Both the position numbers and the translations under genes were made by a program. Source: Onthophagus taurus (Eukaryota; Arthropoda; Insecta; Coleoptera; Scarabaeidae). Taken from it: DNA of 64,000 bases. Location: positions 29,435,001 to 29,499,000 of the forward strand of contig NC_091968.1 in the NCBI RefSeq assembly GCF_036711975.1, read 5' to 3'. The notes beneath the pieces were generated by a model, which did not search any database, was not told the origin of the DNA, and saw nothing but the letters and a program-made list of their open reading frames with translations. Of this stretch, positions 34,401 through 44,600 are shown piece after piece (the first letter of the stretch is position 1; each line of letters begins with the position of its first letter).

Positions 34401-34909
34401 TTGTTTTGCTCGGAAAACGGAAAAGGAGGAGTTATTAAAAGATTTAACTCAAGAAAGAAGCAGACAAGGTCCCGCTGTTACTCCGCAACAACCGAGTTAC
34501 CATGGTACACTTCCTCCACAACCAACACCTTCAACACCATCTCCAGCTCCCTCTTCGGTGCCTCCAAATCCAGTTCCGTCGAATTTACCTTATCCGGTTT
34601 ATGTTCAAGGAATGCCTATTCCGTATGGGGCTTCAAGTTCAGCTCCTTATCCATCGTATGCAGCTCCAGCACCTATGCCTTCGAGTTATAATCCATATGG
34701 AACTATGCCATATCCAGGTATTTGATAATTTAGAAACAACATTTTTTTGTTATAATTAATTTTTTTTAGCTTCTTATAATTACGGTGGTGGTTTTCCGGG
34801 TTATCCTCAACAACAACAGCAACAACAAGGGGGTTACCCTCAAGGATATCCTCAACAACCTCCCCCTCAAGGCGGCTATCAACAGCAACCACCAAATTCT
34901 GGGTGGTAA
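25463..34909 (+). CDS. ALiX: ALIX / PDCD6-interacting protein (Bro1-V-PRR), ESCRT adaptor
   Basis: Nine exons: 25463-25668, 25723-25841, 25896-26177, 26234-26358, 26407-26508, 26561-27082, 31796-31948, 33841-34717, 34770-34909. Phases agree throughout and give 841 aa. The Bro1 domain is about residues 1-385 ([39 protein letters not shown]). The V domain is about 390-700 ([40 protein letters not shown]). The Pro/Tyr/Gln-rich tail is 708-841. By family, Bro1 binds CHMP4/Shrub to act in multivesicular bodies, cytokinesis and membrane repair. No PSAP/PTAP Tsg101-binding motif is visible in the tail, unlike the vertebrate protein. Introns 6 (4.7 kb) and 7 (1.9 kb) are packed with transposons. Confidence 0.95.
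27833..28033. mobile_element. Near-perfect ~200-bp hairpin MITE
   Basis: Arms of about 95 bp pair around a short centre (CTTACCTACATAAAG). The left arm begins ATTAAAGAGAAACAGAAATA and includes GTTCCGTCCAATCGGAACAG. The right arm is its reverse and ends TATTTCTGTTTCACTTTAAT. It is GC-rich compared with its surroundings, and the arms differ at only a few positions, so it is young. It contains a further small palindrome (TTCCGTCCAATCGGAA). Confidence 0.88.
28045..29595 (-). mobile_element. 5'-truncated CR1/L2-like LINE
   Basis: The minus-strand frame runs uninterrupted to the stop at 28332 and encodes the reverse transcriptase from [16 protein letters not shown] through [27 protein letters not shown] and [10 protein letters not shown], then the thumb and the C-terminal [14 protein letters not shown] block. 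The 3' flank ends in an ATT microsatellite at 28045-28065, as in CR1/L2 elements. The endonuclease and RT N-terminus are missing. The open frame suggests recent insertion. The right end abuts the arm of the inner foldback element. Confidence 0.88.
30103..30330. repeat. CTAGAAC foldback repeat, double copy
   Basis: AACACTAGACCGAAAACTAG, then GATTTAGTCGCACGTCACTC, centre, then GACGGCTAAACCCGAATGAT and TTCTAGGTCTAGTGTTAGTT. A second partial arm runs 30240-30320. Confidence 0.85.
30463..31427. mobile_element. ~965-bp element with ~35-bp inverted ends
   Basis: The left end AAATAAAAGAAACACTTGTG, then CACTTTGACAATGG, pairs with the right end CAATTGTCAAAGTACACAAG, then TGTTTCTTTTATTT. Its core, 30775-31265, recurs inverted at 50570-51010. 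The core holds an open frame beginning [14 protein letters not shown] (114 codons here). It is broken into two frames in the other copy, so coding is doubtful. Superfamily unknown. Confidence 0.6.
31968..32316. mobile_element. MITE with inverted ends, ALIX intron 7
   Basis: Left TATTACTATTAGTATCCTGG then CGGACG; right CGACCGCCAGGATACTAATA then ATTATTACT. No coding content. The interior holds a short AAATGGAAC-type motif seen in other insect MITEs. Confidence 0.65.
32332..33776. mobile_element. ~1.4-kb non-autonomous element with GTCCCACGTAAG ends
   Basis: The left end ACAGGTGTCCCACGTAAGCG pairs with the right end GCTTACGTGGGACATCTAT. The ends resemble mariner-superfamily MITEs. No transposase frame is seen. 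A foldback MITE is nested at 32932-33166. Confidence 0.6.
32932..33166. mobile_element. ~235-bp hairpin MITE with TGACGTCA ends
   Basis: The left arm TTGACGTCACAGAGATGGGC, then GGAGCTTATACTGACTCCAAAC, pairs with the right arm GTTTGGAGTCGGTATAAGCT, then CCGCCCACCTCTGTGACGTCA. Arms are about 75 bp around an AT-rich loop. The tips carry a perfect CRE-type TGACGTCA. Confidence 0.85.
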
Positions 34910-35641
34910 ATGACATGTTAAAAATTAATTAAAAATGGAATTATGGAGATTTATTGATAAAGTAATTTTATTGTTAAATTTAGTTGTTAATTAATTATAT
35001 CAGATAAGAAAAGTGATAGATTTTAAAGATTCTTTTTTAAATTTATTAATACCAATTAATTTAGAAAACTAACTATGTTATATTTGCAAATTTTTGTATT
35101 TCAAATTAAGAAAGGATATTCTTGTATGCCTTTTTATGTATAACCGTGCTGAATAAAGTAGATCTTAATTTTTAACTCAAATTAAACTTTTTTATATAAC
35201 ATAACCTCAATTTTAATTGATCACATCCTTAATTTGATTGTAAAATCTTGCGTAACCTTACAAATGAGGATATTACATCATTTTTTCTAGAATTTCTTTT
35301 ATAAATAAAACTGCATAAGAAAATAAAAAATTTAGACGTTTATGAACACCTGTGAAATGAATTCGTATTATTTTAAATTACTTTTAAAAGAAAATGACTT
35401 GTTATTTATATTTAACCTTGTAAAGAAATGACGCAATTTTTCTTAGATACTCAATTTCTTTTACAGAAAAATAGAAAAATCATTTTATAAATATTATCAT
35501 GTATCAATAGAACCTTTATTTTTTTTTGACAGATTTGTAATTCCATTTGACGTTTATAAAAACCTTTGATAAAACTCAAATGCAAGTAATCATCTTGAAT
35601 ATATGTAAATTGTGTGCATGTGAACGATAAGCTAATTGCGA
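34910..35641. other. ALIX 3'UTR and IDE upstream region
   Basis: An AATAAA signal at 35152-35157 (GCTGAATAAAGTAG) probably ends ALIX. Nothing else is recognisable up to the IDE first exon. The genes are in the same orientation with about 480 bp between the presumed ALIX poly(A) site and the IDE start codon. Confidence 0.55.
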
Positions 35642-38600
35642 ATGAGAGTTCTAGTAAGTGTACTGTTGAGCGGGAACATCGGTAGGCATATCAAGACGAC
35701 GCTTTGCTTATACAGGTACGTTTTTTGTTTTTAAGGTTATGTTTTTGACTATCAAATTTTGATTATTTAAAATTTAACGTTTTTCTTGTCGTTTCAGCTC
35801 AATAAAACTAAATAACGAGCAGAAAACCAATATTAAAAGGGTGGTAAAAATGGATAATAACGTAATCAAACGATTTAATGATATTGTAAAATCAGCCGAA
35901 GATAAACGCCTTTATCGAGGTCTAATTCTCGCTAATAATATGAAAGTGATTTTGGTTAGTGATCCGACCACTGATAAATCGGCTGCTGCTATGGATGTAG
36001 GAGTTGGATATTTAAGTGACCCAGATAACATCCCAGGGTTGGCTCATTTTTGCGAACACATGTTATTTCTTGGTACAGAAAAATACCCCAATGAAAATGA
36101 TTATAACAAATTTTTAAGTGAACATGGAGGAAGCTCAAACGCTTCGACAACCCACGATCACACAAATTATTATTTTGATATTGTGCCCGATCAACTTCCC
36201 AATGCTCTTGACCGTTTTTCCCAATTCTTTAAGTCCCCTTTATTTACCGCAAGTGCAACTGAACGTGAAATAAAAGCTGTACATTCAGAACATGAAAAAA
36301 ATTTAGCCAGTGATGTTTGGCGTATTGATCAATTAGATAAACACACCGCCGATACTAATCATCCCTTTCACAAATTTGGAACTGGAAGTCGACAAACGTT
36401 AGAAATTACACCAAAAGAAAGTGGGATTAACGTTAGGGATGAATTGTTGAAATTTCATGGAACTTGGTATTCATCGAATATTATGTCTTTAGCCGTTTTA
36501 GGAAAAGGTAAATAAAACTAAATTTAAAAATTAAATTAAATTGAAATTGAATTTTAGAAAGTTTAGACGAATTGGAGCAAATGGTTATAAAAATGTTTAG
36601 CGAGGTTAAGGATAAGGATGTGATAGCTCCGAAATGGGAGGTTCATCCTTTTTCTGGTGATCGTTTGAGGACTTGTACATATATGGTTCCAATTAAGGAT
36701 ATTAGGAATTTAAATCTTATTTTCCCAACACCTGATTTAATTGAATTGTATAAATCACAGGTAAGTATTGATTTTATTAAAATAGGTTATGTTTTAACAA
36801 TCAGATATACATAGTCAAGGTTTATATATAAGAGGTTGTCTAGGTTCGTACGCAACCATACTGCGCATTACGTCACATGTGGAAAATAATACCGCCAAGC
36901 AATTCAAATTAAACAAAGGCATGGAGCACCACATGGCCATGAGGTTGCGTGCGCAATCCGTGATCGCTTACGTCACGAAACACTCCTGCTCTTGCCCCTC
37001 GCCCACAAACTAAAATCAAAGTATTGCAGCATAGGAACTTAGACAACCTTTAATATACAGGATGTCCCGCAACGATTGTACAATACTGCATCAGCGTATT
37101 CTCTGATCGAAAACAGACAAGAAAAGTCTAATAAACATAGGTCCGAAAATGGACCAATTTCGAGATATTCAAAGTTTTAGTTTCATAAGCTGACCTATTG
37201 TAAACATTATTAATTCTAACGATTTAGATGCAGTAATTATATGATTACCATGGTTACGATGGTTAAGATAAAGTTTAATAAATAATAAGATAATATTAAG
37301 TTAATTAATACAGTTCATTAATAATTTAACAAAACAAGTAACAAAGATTGTCGAAGAAAATCGTTCAACCAGCATAAAAACAACGAATATTTAACAAATT
37401 GGAAAAGATTCATGTCATAATAAATGTTCAATATGCTCACCATTTACTTCTAAACACAAACGGATACGTTTTCTAAATGAACTTCTAATGCGTTCAAAGA
37501 TACCAGGAATTTGTTTTACTGTGTCAAATGCGTTACTAATTTTATTCTTCAAATCCTGCACATTTTGAACGTCTTCAGAATAAACAATTTGTTTTAAATG
37601 TCCCCAAAACCAAAAATCTAACGGATTTAAATCTGGTGAATGAGGTGGTCACGGGACAGGCCAATCCACTTATTGCCAAATCTGTTATTTAAGTATGCTC
37701 GAGTAGCGCGTGCATAATGTGCTGGTGCTCCATCGTGCATAAAGTAGCAATCTTCTAGAATTTGTTGAGGTAATTCATCAAATGCCTCTGTAAGGTCATT
37801 TTGTAAAAAATATATGTAGGCATCGGCTGTCAATCTCTTTGGAAGAAAAAATGGACTTAATAACTGATCACCTATAACTCCAGCCCATACATTAACACTG
37901 AATCGCCACTGATGATGAGTTTCTAGTATTGCATGGGGATTTTCATCGCTCCAAACGTGCGCATTATGAATATCAAAAATTCCGCTTTGAGTAAATGTTG
38001 CTTCATCCGTAAATACAATGTTTATGGGAAAGTCGACGTTTACTACCTCTTCCTGTATGGCCCACCTACAAAAAATCTCTCTTTTTTCGCCATCATTTTC
38101 TGTTAGAGCTTGAACGGTGTTGTAATGATAAGGATAAAGCAACTGCTCCCTTAAAATGCGGTGAACGGTTGTTTTGTTAATGTTTTCTTGTGCAGAAATT
38201 CTTCTAATGCTGGATCATCGATTCTTCTCAAAACTGCTTCTTCTAATTCCACCGGCCTTGTGTAATGTCTCTCCGTGGAATGGCTGTGGGTTACGCTTCC
38301 CGTTTCTTTTAATCTGAGAAATAGTCTGCTAAAGGTGTGACTATTAGGCAATCGTCTGTTCGGGAACCTTTGCGCGTAATGACGAGCTGCTAACGACGCA
38401 TTTCCATCAGCTAGTCCGTAACCATATCCGCCATCTCTTCCTTGGACTAATTAATAGGAGCCATACTTAATAGTTTTATTAAATTAAATAGTAAAATAAT
38501 AATTTCGTGAACTATTATTATTTTTTTTTGATTAGACAACTTATCGTAATCATGGTAACGACTTAATTATTATAAAAACAAATTTAAATTCATGATGTTA

Positions 38601-41600
38601 ACAATATCAACTTATGAAACTAAATCTTTGAATATCTTGAAAATGGTCCATTTTCGGACCTATGTTTATTAGGCTTTTTTTGTTTATTTTTGATCATAGA
38701 ATACGCTGATGCAGTTTTGTACAATCGTTGCGGGACACCTGTATAAACCTTGATACATAGTTACGAAACTACTATGCACTTGCACTGTCCTACATAAAAT
38801 GCAACATAGCTAATAGTACAGGTATTGGGTAGTTTTGCTTGGAAAAGGTGACGTCTTTATGATAACCCTGAATTTTCGGCCGTCTTAAGAGACACACAGC
38901 TAAACCTGAATGATTCTAGTTGTAGGTCTTGTGTTAATTCTAGTTTTGCACAAGTACTATTACTAGATCGAGAACTAGAAATATTCGGATTTAGCCGCAT
39001 GTCTCTCAAGATGGTTAAACCCGAATGATCATCAGATACCAGTAAACAGAAGAAGAAAAATGCAGCTCAAACGATTCAACGGTTTATTAACTTCCGGTTT
39101 AAGTGTCATTTTTGTCTACTTGGATGACAAAATGAACACTTAATTCAGCTTCGACAAATTTTTGAAAGATTAGATAGTTTTGGATTCAACATTAAACTGT
39201 TTAAATGCATTTTTGGACTAAGTTTAATAGATTTTTTAAGCCATTATAATATAATGGCTTATATATCATATCTTCTAAAGGGTCTCATCCAACTCAATCA
39301 AAAATTGAAGCAATAAATAATTTTCCTCAACCTCAAAATCTGAAAGAACTTCAGAGATTTCTTGAAATGATCAATTTTTATTATAGATTTCCTCCCAATT
39401 TCCACAGTAGGAGAACATTCCAGGAGAACTGGTCCACAGTAGGCGAAGTCTCTCTTCAGCCCACAGTCCAATCCATACACCAACTGCTGGTTCCGGTCCC
39501 ACAAACGCTTCAGCGCTGCCATCTCGTGTTAGCTTATCTGCCGCTTCATTGCCAGCAACCCCAGAGTGACCCGGGACCCAGATCAGAGAGTCTCTGTTAT
39601 CACAACTCAGTGTGTTTAATGTTCTCTTACAATCATTAACCAGAGCCGACACCGTTTTCACGGCTTGCAGCGCCTGGAGAGCGGCTTGACTGTCTGAGAA
39701 GATTCGTACTGTCATGTTCTTCACCCCTCTTTCAAGAAGGATTTTAGCACCCATGTCAATAGCAAATACTTCCGCCTGGAATACAGTACAGTACGTACCC
39801 AGGCTGTAGGCTTGCTTAATTCGAGGTGTCTGGCAGTATACTCCTGCTCCTACCCCTTCAGGCGTTTTTGATCCATCTGTGTACAAGCAAATCTCTGCCC
39901 GAACCAGAGAATTTTCATTTTCGATCCAGGACTGCCGCTCAGGCAGTACAATCTGGTATCGAGCATTAATCACTGATAGTGATACCGCCAAATCTGACGG
40001 CATTGATAGCACAGTATCAGTGCTTATAATGTCTTCCGCAGCCCATTGGTAGGTAAATGGTTGTTCTAGCCACTTTCTCTATATGCAAATGCAGAGGAGA
40101 TAGGCCAAGCAGAACCTCCATTGCTAGAGTTGGCGTTGTGCCTATCGCACCAGAGATTGCCAATCCAGCTGCTCGTTGAATTCGTGAAAGTTTACTGATA
40201 ACTGAAGTCTGTCGGACTTTCCTATACCAGGCTGCTGCTCCGTATGTGATCATAGGTCTAACCACAGTCACATAGAGCCAGTACAGTCTTTCAGGGGTAA
40301 GACCCCAATTTTTTCCACAAAGACTGCGACAAGTCCACAAGGATAGACTAGCTTTGTGCAAAACTCCCTGCAAATGTCCATTCCATGACAGGGTTTTGTC
40401 TAGGATTACTCCTAGATATTTGACTTCCTTTGAGAAAGGAATTTCTTCACCTTGGATAGTTGGGCGGATTAGTCCATCCAACTTTCGCTTCCTGGTGAAG
40501 GGCACAACAATTGTCTTTTGCGGGTTTATTGAGAGGTTCTCTCCCTTACACCAAGCGCAAATGGTATCTAGGGTCACCTGGAGGACTTTAGATATCCTCG
40601 GCAAACAGGTTCCTTTGACCATAACGACAATGACCACCCCTCCCTGCGGGCAGCCACCTCCCGGCCTGAAGCGTATCGTATCACCGTGGAGTGAAGTAGA
40701 AACTATTCTACTATCTAGCATATTGCGGATCCAACCCGCTATAGTTGCTTCCACTCCCCTGTCAAGAGCAGCTCTTTCGAGAGATTGTGGTATTGCGTTG
40801 TTGAACGCTCCCTCTATATCCAGAAACGCACAAACCAAGATTTCTTTATCCTGCAGCGTCCTGGATACTCTACCACTTAGTTGGAACTGACACTATACTT
40901 AGAACTAGAATCATTTGGGTTGGTCTCTAAAGACGGTTAAACCCGAATGATTCTAGTTCGAGATGTAGTGTTAGTTCTAGTTTCGGGTTATTAAATATTC
41001 GGGTTTAGCCGTGCGTCTGGATACTTCCTTGTTCTAGGTCTAGTGTTAGTTCAATAAGCATATGCAACATAGTGATATTTTATGCTAACTAGCGCTACCT
41101 ACCAATCATTCTAGGTCTAGTGTTAGTCAGCGCTAGATTGTAGTATATTTTAATTGAGCTATAACAGACAATGCGTTCACCATATGGTTTAAGACGAACT
41201 TCGCCTATTTTTTTCTTTTCGCTTTTGTATTTTTGTTTCTTTTTTAAGTTTACAAGCATTGTTTTTATTTTGTATTACTAGTGAAAAAAAAAATAAAGTC
41301 ATTTATTATTATTATATTAATCTGTTATGTCGAGGTTTTACCTTAATGTCAAATAATGTTGACATGTTACATTTTATGTGGGACAAAGTAAGTAGGTACG
41401 CCCTGGTTTCTATGGAAATATATTTTTATATATTGCATCATAATCAGATATTTAATAATATTAAAAAATATAATAAAATAGTAATAAGATAATTAATATA
41501 AATATTTTTGAAATGGTAAAAACTTCCTGCATAAACTACTATGGCAATAACATTTTTTCTTAACAATTTCATTATCGTTACTTGGTACGAACCCCAATCG

Positions 41601-44600
41601 ACCATCGCCGTAATCAAAAGTAATTTCCGTATTTTCTGGAATATCATGTAAAGCGAACACGCAAAGCTTCGGGATGACGCATTGACACCGAATTGGAATA
41701 ACCAAACAATTTGGTTGACAACTATGGTTAATGTAACGTCCGATGTTACCAAAAATCGATGGATCAATAAAAGTTTGTATCTTATTTTCACCGAATTGTT
41801 CCATTAAACAAAAAATGTAATTCGGTAAACAATGTTCTTCTTGTCGTTTGAATCGTAAATCAGCTTCGTTTTTCGAGATAACCTCACCGGCATATTCACA
41901 AACGAAATTTCCTTCTTTAATAGCCTCCATCGTCATCAACCCGGCCCCTTTAGACCCTTTCAAATCCTTAATTCTCTGTTTATTTAATTTCGATAATTCA
42001 CTTTCGGTTAATATCCTAAGACCTTTCCTAGGTCCGAATTGCACCAATTTGTTCCCACAGAAAGCGGAACAAAGACAATTTTTATTACACTCGTACACCG
42101 GGCTATATTTCTTGATTAATTCATAATTATTTTGAATCGAATCGATTGTGTTGGACGTTTTGTCGCGTTGAAATTCATAATTCGCGTTTAATTCTATACA
42201 GCTACACCCGGATTCTTTCGTACATAAATCGGTGCATTTACATCCGGAGGCTAAATCGTAAAAATTATCGTATGTTTCTTTAGTTGGGATATTCTCGGTT
42301 GTGTACATTACTTTTGGGTCGTTTACTGCGATATCGTAGGTGTCGATTAGCGGCGGGATTTCCATTTGGAGTCTTCGACAAGGTTCGTTTTCGATTGAGG
42401 TTATGTTTACTACGGCGGGTTTAAATCGATTTTGAGTTTCCATTATTAAGTTTTATATAAAATTGTGGTGATTTCTTTTAAATTGGATCAAAATTGATGT
42501 TCTTACGAATTAAAAATGATATTGACAGGTTATTTTTATTTGATTATTTTTTTTTGTTAAGTTTGCCAAGTTGAATTCACCATTTTGAATTATGATTTTA
42601 ACCTTAAAATTTCTTTTTTATTATACTCTGTTTTTAAATCAGGAGCAAGGTTTGTAAAGCGTATTGTAAGCGTACCAATTCCTAATTAATTTTAAAAGGT
42701 GAGGTGCATCCGCAAAAAAATAAATCTTTTTTGTAGTTGTTGGATGTACTATATATGAGGATTCGTGTGTAATACCCAACTCTCTCCACAAACCAAGATT
42801 TGAGGGTCCACAATCAGACACAACACAAAGTACCAGTCATTCTTGTATCAAAACCGGCCAAAAATTGGCTGCTTCCAAGATCCAAACAGTCCCCTGGCGT
42901 TCACAACCTGCATTTGTGAATGCGGACCAATAATTTGATCATATTTCCTATCATACTCATACAGTTCTGCAACTTTCATTTCGTCAAATGACAAAACAAC
43001 AAGCCTTTCTTGATCACTGTACCCTCTCCAGCCACAGAGAGAAAAAGTAGCATGTGATGTAAAATACCCTGTCTCATATCAATTTTCGAAGCCCAAGATT
43101 TTAGCGTTTATATACCTAACATAAATAAAATAAATTGATATCAATAAAATTATTGAATAAAAGTAAACAAGTAAAAATAATAAATTAACCTGGTAGGGGA
43201 TAATTTAAATGAATCCGTAAATACTGATAGCATCGTTGACTAAGATATCTAAGAGTGAATGCGTTTGTAATATCTTCTTCACCCCATTTTACAATCCGTT
43301 TGTTATGGATAACTTTTTCTACTTGCTTTGGTGTAAATATATGTTGTATTTTATTTTTTAAAATGTTGTTTATTTCTTTAGAATCCTTTTGTGTAACATG
43401 TTTCATAAGACGTTGTACTTTTCCATTTAAAAAACAGTTTTGACGCCTAATTGTCTTTATGAGAACATCCTTCCTACGTAACTTTCTTTCCAAAACATCA
43501 TTTTTCTCTGCTAATTGACATATTTTTCGTTTCAATTCATTTATTGTGTCATCAGTTGTTATCATATCTTCAGTTTGACATGCTACACTGGATTTTAATA
43601 AACAGTTTACATCATTTCCCTTTGATAATGGTTTTTTTGAAATATTTAATAATGATGTAGATGGATCAAGGTATTCGCAGATATTTGAAACGTCGTCTTG
43701 AGATGCTCCCAAGTTTAAAGTGGGTATAGCTGTCTTCTTTAGAAGCCGCCTACGTTTCAATTGCAACAGTTCCGCACGTAGGTCGCGTTCAAAATCTTCA
43801 GGACGAAAATGTAATGAACAGACCCTTGCTGTTGTAACATTAACTTCCTCTTTACATTTCATCAGCCATAGTTTACGAACGTCTTCCTCTTTGGGTATGT
43901 TAAAAAACGATATATTTAAACCAATAACTGTTGATACAACATAATTCGAACGACAATTTTTAATTGCACATGAAACAGGCATCTAAAATTACAAATTTTG
44001 ATGCGGGGTTATAATAAATCATAACTTATCTGTAAACCTAACCTACCTTACCTAACATTCAGCGTCTGAAGACACAGGGCTAAACCCTAAACTCAAAAAT
44101 ATACAACTTAGCGCTGAATAACAATTAAAACTAGAACTAACACTTGCACTAGAACTATACTCTGTTTTTAAACCAGGAGGAGTAAACGCGAAAGTCAGAT
44201 TTACACTAGGAAAAATCACCAGAAAATATCACTAGATATTTTGGCGGTAAATTTAAATTAATAATTATTATTTATTTATTTACTTATTATTGTATTTATT
44301 TTCGTTTGTTATCGTCAACACTAAACATACAAATTAACATTGAAGTTATGAGTGTATTTATTTCAAAATATAATAAAGAAGGGTTTAAGAACACAAAATT
44401 TACAATAATGACACGAAACTGTCGAATTGTCAATAGCCTAACCTTCAAATTCAAAATTGCCTGTGTGTGAACCTTCCTCGCATTCAACCAATCACGTGCA
44501 AGGTCAATCTGGTGACAAATTTAAAATACTCCTCCTGGTTTAAAAACAGAGTATAATGGGGTCATACACGATTTTTTTTTTATTATATTTTCTGAAAGTT

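Noticed and set aside
34401-34759. Alternative + strand frames (34401-34691, 34502-34759) in the ALIX tail
   Set aside because: These are frame shadows of the Pro-rich exon, caused by its low-complexity composition.
34686-34916. Minus-strand frame over the last ALIX exon
   Set aside because: Val/Glu-rich shadow of the Gln/Pro/Tyr repeats on the + strand.
40354-40890. 178-codon + strand frame
   Set aside because: It is antisense to the R1-like LINE reverse transcriptase, which has recognisable motifs on the minus strand.
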